A stretch of DNA of 9,279 nt from an uncultured Bryobacterales bacterium (lineage in GTDB: Bacteria; Acidobacteriota; Terriglobia; Bryobacterales; Bryobacteraceae), in the NCBI GenBank assembly GCA_937859895.1, contig CALMAV010000547.1:1-9279 (forward strand), written 5' to 3'. The notes beneath the pieces were generated by a model. That model was given only the letters and a program-made list of their open reading frames with translations, was not told the origin of the DNA and ran no database searches. Positions within the stretch are counted from its first letter, which is position 1. Every line of letters starts with the position of its first letter. Shown here piece by piece: positions 5,078 through 9,279 of this stretch. Position numbers and translations under genes: made by a program.

Positions 5078-7090
5078 ATGACACGGTTACTTTCCATCTG
5101 TGCCGCAACCCTTTTGCTGGGGGCAACGGTGCGGCTGCATGGGCAAAACTATCCCCAATACCCGCCGGTGCAGTCAGCGCCCTATCCTCCGGCAAACAAT
5201 GGAGCTCCGTACGGGGCTCCATATGGAAATGGAAGTGGACAAACTGATGGCGAAGAGTTAGCCGATGGGCAGCACGGGGCGGCTCGTGTGAGCTTGATGT
5301 ACGGCGATGTCAACCTGCAACGAGGCGAAGGTTCGCAGTTGGTCGCAGCGGTCCCTAATGCACCTCTGCTGACGCATGATCGTTTACAAACCGGGCAGGT
5401 GTCTTCGGCTGAAGTACAGCTGGACGGCTCCAATCTGTTTCGGTTGGCCCAAAACACGGATATTGGTTTTGCCGATCCTCAATATGGACGGGCACAGATT
5501 CAGCTGGGGACGGGAACGGTTCTATATCGAATGCTGCGTCCGTCTTCCATGCAGGTTGAGATTGATACGCCGAGTATTGGGGTGAGCCCGGTTGGGCCAG
5601 CTGACTTGCGCATCGAGATCCTGGGCGATGGTACGACACGAGTGACCATCCGGTCAGGAACGGCCGAGATGTACGGTCCGCAAGGCTCGCAGCGGTTGGA
5701 AGGGCAGCGCTCGGTGCTGGTCCGGGGTGACAGTAGCAACCCTGAATTTCAAGATGCTCCAATGCCCCAGCTTGACGTGTTGGATAACTGGAGTGCGCAG
5801 CGGGACCAGCAGCTCCTGGCGTCTCCGAGCTATCAGTACACGGGCGGTGATGTGGCAGGCGGACAGGATCTGGATGCCAATGGAAGCTGGGTACCGTCCA
5901 CCGAGTATGGTCAGGTTTGGGAACCCACGGCTACTCCGGCCGGCTGGGCTCCATACAGCGAAGGGCAGTGGGTGTATGAGCCGTACTACGGTTGGACTTG
6001 GGTGGATGCTGCGCCTTGGGGATGGGCTCCGTACCACTATGGGCGCTGGTTCCTGAATGGTGGGCGTCGCTGGTGTTGGTGGCCGGGCGGGGGATTCGGA
6101 GCGCGGCATTTATGGGCGCCCGCGTTCGTCGGCTTTTTTGGATTCGGTGGTGGCGGATTAGGCTGGGTCGCGCTGGCTCCACACGAGGGGTTCCATCCGT
6201 GGTGGGGCGGCGGTGGCTGGCGTGGGGGTGCTTACGGAGGCTACGGTCGCGGGTTCGTTGGCGGTTCTGTGTTGAGTTCCTATCGGAACGCCGCATTTCA
6301 CGGTGGAATTATCACGGCCAGCGTGGGCTCATTTGGCGGACCTAGAGCTCGGTACAACTTCGGATCAGGCGACGCGCTTAGGGGCGTAACTCTGATTGCT
6401 GGACGGTTGCCGGTAGCTCCAAACTCTTCGGCTTACCGGTTCAGTGATCGGCAGGCAATCGCGAATCCACGGCTGTCCGCAGTGGCCGGGCAACGCTTCT
6501 TCCAGCGAGGCCAGGCTTCTTCCAACTTTGGAGGTAGCTATCGCCCGCAGCCGAATGGGAGATCTGTTGTATCAGCCCCTCAGTATCGGCAGGCTCCGGC
6601 CCAGACCGGCTGGCAGCACTTCGGCGACCCTAGAGCGGCGGCGGCGTACCGGCAGGGATACTCCGGCAGTACCGGAGCAGGTAGCGAAGGCGGCTGGCAT
6701 CAGTTTGGACGGCCAGAACGAACAGGGCCAGGTGGCCAGAGCCAATATGGAGGGTCAGGGCAGAATCGTTACGGGGCACCGCCCCAGCAACGAACATTCG
6801 GTAATCCGGCGGGAGGTTCGCAATATAGATACCAACCTGCTCCGCAGCAGCGTTATCAGGCACCGCCGCAGCAGCCGCGTTATGAGGCACAGCCGCAGCA
6901 ACCGCATTATCAGGCTTCGCCCCAACAGCCGCGTTATCAGGCACCGCCTGAACAGCACTATGGAGCACCCTCGCAGCAGTACAGTAACGGGAGTTACAGT
7001 GGTCAAAGGGGAGGGAACTCAGGCGGGGGACACGCGGAGAGCCATGGGCAATCATCGTCTGGCGGCGGCCATGAGGGGCATCATCGATAG
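5078..7090 (+). CDS. exported FecR/DUF6600-like protein with Gly/Trp-rich core and Q/P repeats
   Basis: This is a 670-residue exported protein of likely envelope or surface location; its molecular function is unknown. Residues 1-23 form a signal peptide (TRLLSICAATLLLGATVRLHG, cleavage near HGQ). Residues 24-60 are Pro/Tyr/Gly-rich. Residues about 65-215 resemble a FecR-type beta domain, with ARVSLMYGDVNLQRGEG, then LVAAVPNAPLLTHDRLQTG and a run of short strands ending GQRSVLVRG. Residues about 265-350 carry repeated W-x-P and Y-G-W motifs (GSWVP, YGQVWEP, GWAPY, GQWVYEPYYGWTWV, WGWAPYHYGRW) typical of DUF6600-type proteins. A Gly/Trp-rich segment (352-400) follows, then a low-complexity tail with nine-residue Tyr-Gln-Ala-Pro repeats and a Gly/His/Ser C-terminus. 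There is no transmembrane segment beyond the signal, so the FecR-like part is not a classical sigma-regulator fold in the membrane. ATG 5078 is chosen because it directly precedes the signal peptide; no good ribosome site is seen. It converges on the MBL gene with 23 bases between. Confidence 0.87.
   Translation: MTRLLSICAATLLLGATVRLHGQNYPQYPPVQSAPYPPANNGAPYGAPYGNGSGQTDGEELADGQHGAARVSLMYGDVNLQRGEGSQLVAAVPNAPLLTHDRLQTGQVSSAEVQLDGSNLFRLAQNTDIGFADPQYGRAQIQLGTGTVLYRMLRPSSMQVEIDTPSIGVSPVGPADLRIEILGDGTTRVTIRSGTAEMYGPQGSQRLEGQRSVLVRGDSSNPEFQDAPMPQLDVLDNWSAQRDQQLLASPSYQYTGGDVAGGQDLDANGSWVPSTEYGQVWEPTATPAGWAPYSEGQWVYEPYYGWTWVDAAPWGWAPYHYGRWFLNGGRRWCWWPGGGFGARHLWAPAFVGFFGFGGGGLGWVALAPHEGFHPWWGGGGWRGGAYGGYGRGFVGGSVLSSYRNAAFHGGIITASVGSFGGPRARYNFGSGDALRGVTLIAGRLPVAPNSSAYRFSDRQAIANPRLSAVAGQRFFQRGQASSNFGGSYRPQPNGRSVVSAPQYRQAPAQTGWQHFGDPRAAAAYRQGYSGSTGAGSEGGWHQFGRPERTGPGGQSQYGGSGQNRYGAPPQQRTFGNPAGGSQYRYQPAPQQRYQAPPQQPRYEAQPQQPHYQASPQQPRYQAPPEQHYGAPSQQYSNGSYSGQRGGNSGGGHAESHGQSSSGGGHEGHHR
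6830..6979 (+). repeat. tandem 27-base coding repeat (Tyr-Gln-Ala-Pro-Pro-Gln-Gln-Pro-Arg)
   Basis: Five and a half imperfect copies of an eight- or nine-codon unit start at Y585, Y593, Y602, Y611, Y620 and Y628 of the FecR-like protein. The consensus is YQAPPQQPR. The copies differ mainly at silent or conservative positions (Q/E, P/Q/S, R/H). Units of this size commonly change copy number by replication slippage, so the tail length may vary between strains. Confidence 0.85.
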
Positions 7091-7113
7091 ACGATCTTGG
7101 CCCACAGAAGTGC

Positions 7114-8097
7114 TTATCGCGCCCGTTCCCAGATATCGCCCGGGCGAAGTGCCTGCCCATGCAGGCCGGTTATGGTTTGTAAGCGCAGTGCTGCCTCAAA
7201 CCGCTGGGCCGGCTCCTCATAGGGTTCGTTCGTAAGAGGGAAAGTGCCCCAGTGAATTCCCAAAATAGTCTTCGCGCCGCAGTCCTGAGCAATTTGTACC
7301 GTTTCCTCTGGCTCGGCGTGCTGGGTCTTCATGAACCAGCGTGGCGCATAAGCTCCGATGGGAAGGACAGCCACCAGCGGAGGCCCGAAGCGAGCGCTAA
7401 TCTCTCGAAAAATCGCGCGGTCGCGATAGGCGGTATCGCCGGCACAGTAGACCGTGCCCGCCGGTGTTTGTAAGACGAAGCCGCCCCAGAGGGCCATACG
7501 GTAGTCACCGAGGTTGCGGGATGACCAGTGGTAAGAAGGTACCACCGTCCCTCTGATCTCGTTCGCCAAAGAGAAGGTCTGCCACCAGTCACCGGTCATA
7601 GGTTCGATTGAAGGCAGCGACCTCTGGATCACCGTGTCATTCCCGAGCGGCGTAAGAAAAAGCGGAGTGTGCGCTGTCGTTAGCGCCTGAAGCGTCGCAA
7701 TGTCTAAGTGGTCGTAATGATTGTGCGTCAGCAGAACCACATGGATGGGTGGCAAATCGGCAAAGGCGACCGCGGGAGCATTTCGCCGGCGTAGACCGGC
7801 CCAAGAGAAGGGACTTGCTCGGTCGGACCAGACAGGGTCGACCAACAGATTAGTTCCATCCACCTGAATGAGCAGAGACGCGTGTCCAACGAAGGTAATG
7901 CGAAGACCCTGAACACTGCGGTCCGGCTTCAAACCTGAGCGTGCCGGAACAATCTTCGGCCAACGGCTAGCTTTGTCCTTCAGCTTCCAGCGGAGCAAAT
8001 CCCTGAAGCTTTTATCTGTTGACGGCAGACCGGGATGGAAAAAGCGCTGACCATCGAAATGATCCGATACCGGTCCGTGATAGTAGCGCTTTGCCAT
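7114..8097 (-). CDS. metallo-beta-lactamase-fold hydrolase, NAPE-PLD/UlaG-like
   Basis: This 327-residue zinc hydrolase resembles the family of N-acyl-phosphatidylethanolamine phospholipase D and the related UlaG lactonases. The N-terminal stretch QRFFHPGLPSTDKSFRDLLRWKL is typical of bacterial NAPE-PLD-like proteins. The fold follows: LRITFVGHASLLIQVDGTNLLVDPVWSDRASP (65-96, split by the GHAS turn), the metal motif THNHYDHLD with H125, H127, D129 and H130, then H190 (VPSYHW), D221 (CAGDTAY), H260 (MKTQHAEP) and H282 (LGIHWGTF). All expected zinc ligands are present, so it should be catalytically competent. There is no signal peptide, so it is cytoplasmic or membrane-peripheral; the substrate is not certain. 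ATG 8097 is preceded by AGAGAGGAG. It lies 94 bases downstream of the isochorismatase-family gene on the same strand, and the two may be co-transcribed. Confidence 0.92.
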   Translation of the reverse strand: MAKRYYHGPVSDHFDGQRFFHPGLPSTDKSFRDLLRWKLKDKASRWPKIVPARSGLKPDRSVQGLRITFVGHASLLIQVDGTNLLVDPVWSDRASPFSWAGLRRRNAPAVAFADLPPIHVVLLTHNHYDHLDIATLQALTTAHTPLFLTPLGNDTVIQRSLPSIEPMTGDWWQTFSLANEIRGTVVPSYHWSSRNLGDYRMALWGGFVLQTPAGTVYCAGDTAYRDRAIFREISARFGPPLVAVLPIGAYAPRWFMKTQHAEPEETVQIAQDCGAKTILGIHWGTFPLTNEPYEEPAQRFEAALRLQTITGLHGQALRPGDIWERAR

Positions 8098-8191
8098 GCT
8101 CCTCTCTCATTTGAGCGCATGTCCCTCCATGATCTACGAAAGGTCAAGCTTTCCCTTGCTCCGGTGATGTGGCCTGAAGCTGGTAGACTGC

Positions 8192-8773
8192 TCAGCCGGG
8201 TGTACGGACGCCTAGAACAGTATCGAGTAGTGCTTTAGTCTCGACAATGGTTGCAAACTCGCCATTAAGATCGCTGAGAGCTGAGAAGTGAACATCCGAA
8301 GCTGCTCTCTTTCGCCCATCGAGGCCGATTTGATCGAAGGTCGCCGTGGCGTCTGCAACCACGTAGGCGTGAAAGCCCAAATTTCCAGCCATACGCGTCG
8401 TAGTGGAGACACAATGCTGGGTCGTCAAACCGACTATCGCAAGTGTGTCGATTCCGGCGGCTCGTAGATCCTGCTCAAGCCTGGTTCCAATGAAAGCGCT
8501 ATTTACAGTCTTGTGATAAACAGGCTCATCTCCGTGCGGGACCGCTTCGGATTTGGGTGCATTGCCCGGCGTTCCCGGTATAAAGTTTCCGAGTGGGGAC
8601 GAGGAATCATGATGCACGTGAACTACCGGGCGTCCGGTATGTCGCCATGCTGCAAGAAGGCGGCCTATGTTCCCTTCAGCCTGCGGGTTGTTGCGCGGGC
8701 CCCAGCTCGGATGCGAGAACCCCTGTTGTACATCAATGACCAGAAGTGCCGCATAGGTATCGAACGTGTCCAA
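8192..8773 (-). CDS. isochorismatase-family cysteine hydrolase
   Basis: This is a 193-residue cytoplasmic hydrolase of the isochorismatase-like superfamily (nicotinamidase and related amidases). The catalytic triad is visible: D14 in LLVIDVQQGF, K88 in VYHKTVNSAF and C121 in GLTTQHCVSTTTRMAG, and it has the expected central HVHHDSSSPLGNFIPGTPG segment. Length is normal for the family. The start is TTG at 8773, supported by a GGAGGAG ribosome site and by the distance to the first strand (YAALLVIDVQ). The substrate is unknown; such enzymes are often labelled nicotinamidase-like without evidence. It is divergent from a GlxA-type regulator gene, a frequent arrangement for this family, which suggests local control through the region between them. 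Confidence 0.93.
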   Translation of the reverse strand: MDTFDTYAALLVIDVQQGFSHPSWGPRNNPQAEGNIGRLLAAWRHTGRPVVHVHHDSSSPLGNFIPGTPGNAPKSEAVPHGDEPVYHKTVNSAFIGTRLEQDLRAAGIDTLAIVGLTTQHCVSTTTRMAGNLGFHAYVVADATATFDQIGLDGRKRAASDVHFSALSDLNGEFATIVETKALLDTVLGVRTPG

Positions 8774-8776
8774 GAT

Positions 8777-8783
8777 CTCCTCC
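8777..8783 (-). promoter_or_regulatory. strong Shine-Dalgarno fixing a TTG start
   Basis: GGAGGAG on the minus strand lies three bases before TTG 8773 (GGAGG core at six-base spacing or less). No ATG or GTG at this position competes, so the site makes the TTG start credible. Confidence 0.75.
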
Positions 8784-8785
8784 GG

Positions 8786-8828
8786 GAATAGCGAATAGCG
8801 TTACCAACCCCACTATCTCGCGAATAGC
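8786..8828. repeat. three copies of GAATAGC upstream of the hydrolase gene
   Basis: GAATAGC occurs at 8786-8792 and immediately again at 8793-8799, then a third time at 8822-8828, 29 bases after the second copy (start to start). The last copy directly abuts the left arm region of the inverted repeat. A repeated word within a short divergent promoter region may be a protein-binding site, but a seven-base word could repeat by chance. Confidence 0.4.
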
Positions 8829-8829
8829 C

Positions 8830-8866
8830 ATGGCAGAAACGCCGTTTTTCGACAGGATTCTGCCAT
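8830..8866. promoter_or_regulatory. perfect inverted repeat in divergent promoter region, likely operator
   Basis: ATGGCAGAA (8830-8838) and TTCTGCCAT (8858-8866) are exact reverse complements, nine of nine, separated by 19 bases, with arm centres 28 bases apart. It sits between the isochorismatase-family gene and the GlxA-type regulator gene, 19 bases before the regulator start. The wide centre spacing, close to three helical turns, suits a dimer binding the same DNA face. Position and symmetry suggest binding by the adjacent regulator with autoregulation. No run of T follows, so a terminator is unlikely. Promoter elements cannot be assigned with confidence. Confidence 0.55.
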
Positions 8867-8884
8867 ACTGACGGCCGGGGCTCT

Positions 8885-9279
8885 TTGACACGAAACATCG
8901 TTTTTCTGGTCGCACCACCGTTCGAACTGCTTGATTTGGCCGGTCCCTACTCTGTTTTTGCCGAGGCAAATTCCGCCGGCGGAACAAGCGGGTACGCTCT
9001 CCACGTCATTTCTACGACTCAAGAGGAGCCACTTAAGAGCACCGCAGGTCTTGCATTGGCTCCCCAATGCCACTATCAGGATTTTAGAAGGCCTATTGAT
9101 ACGCTCCTGGTGGTTGGCGGGCGCGGAGCCATGTGGCCGTACAACGAGGCTGTTCTCCAATGGATCCGGACAAGGCAGGGGCAAATTCGTCGGCTCGGTT
9201 CGGTGTGTACGGGAGCCTTTTTGCTTGCTGCGACAGGGCTTCTCGACGGGCGAAAGGCCACCACCCATTGGCAATGTTG
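8885..9279 (+). CDS. GlxA-type regulator with DJ-1/PfpI domain, 3' end missing
   Basis: This is a transcriptional regulator of the GlxA group: an N-terminal DJ-1/PfpI-like (class I glutamine amidotransferase-like) domain that in the family is followed by an AraC-type helix-turn-helix domain. Only 131 codons are in the window. The visible domain begins TRNIVFLVAPPFELLDLAGP, with the typical LLDLAGP turn, then VFAEAN, a DTLLVVGGRGA strand and loop, and SVCTGAFLLAATGLLDGRKA followed by TTHW. C108 stands at the nucleophile-elbow position. The gene has no ATG; TTG 8885 gives the normal family N-terminus (M-T-R-x-I-V-F), and GGGG four bases upstream may serve as a weak ribosome site. The frame is open back to 8828, but those codons do not resemble the family. 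The DNA-binding half is inferred, not seen. Divergent orientation points to control of the hydrolase and itself. Confidence 0.87.
   Translation, partial: MTRNIVFLVAPPFELLDLAGPYSVFAEANSAGGTSGYALHVISTTQEEPLKSTAGLALAPQCHYQDFRRPIDTLLVVGGRGAMWPYNEAVLQWIRTRQGQIRRLGSVCTGAFLLAATGLLDGRKATTHWQC

Noticed and set aside
6630..7160. Long minus-strand open frame opposite the FecR-like gene tail
   Set aside because: Its Ala/Val-rich repeats are the mirror of the Gln/Pro repeats on the plus strand; no ribosome site or family resemblance.
6444..7235. 263-codon plus-strand frame overlapping the FecR-like gene
   Set aside because: A shifted-frame shadow rich in Arg/Ser with no domain; the FecR frame has a signal peptide and coherent domains.
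8813..9274. 153-codon minus-strand frame at the right edge
   Set aside because: It lies opposite the clearly recognisable GlxA-type regulator and shows no family motifs.

Overview
The window is about 9.3 kb of moderately GC-rich bacterial chromosome with ordinary metabolic, envelope and regulatory genes. No tRNA, rRNA, CRISPR array, transposase or phage gene is visible. Three features suggest a soil Acidobacteriota (Terriglobales-like) genome: a secreted FecR/DUF6600-type glycine- and tryptophan-rich protein, a secreted imidazolonepropionase-type amidohydrolase, and degraded gene fragments between intact genes. This is inference from family distribution, not a proven assignment.

Left part (1-1792, + strand): the 3' portion of an M3-family zinc oligopeptidase, cut by the window edge, is followed after a gap of about 10 bases by a small soluble histidine kinase with no sensor domain. 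The two are probably co-transcribed.

Middle left (1793-2693): this stretch holds no intact gene. It carries a minus-strand open frame broken by a probable one-base frameshift in a homopolymer and by an in-frame stop. It also carries a plus-strand scrap of the 3' end of a second amidohydrolase gene. The next genes are a minus-strand ferredoxin with three cysteines (probably a [3Fe-4S] type) and a divergent plus-strand exported amidohydrolase (2957-4258) whose 3' end matches the scrap.

Middle (4347-5077): a small secreted protein of unknown function is followed, in the same reading frame and separated only by TAG, by 72 more open codons. This looks like a gene split by a nonsense mutation.

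Right part: a 670-residue exported FecR/DUF6600-like protein (5078-7090, +) converges on a minus-strand pair. The pair is a NAPE-PLD/UlaG-type metallo-beta-lactamase-fold hydrolase (7114-8097) and an isochorismatase-family cysteine hydrolase (8192-8773). Divergent from the hydrolase, and running off the right edge, is a GlxA-type regulator gene with a TTG start (8885-9279, +). The 111-base region between the regulator and the hydrolase contains a perfect 9-bp inverted repeat with a 19-bp spacer and three copies of a 7-base word, so it is the best regulatory candidate in the window. A likely logic is that the regulator controls the hydrolase and perhaps the MBL gene behind it.

I found no convincing undescribed multi-gene system. 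The items most worth a second look are the operator-like palindrome, the two broken genes and the amidohydrolase scrap.
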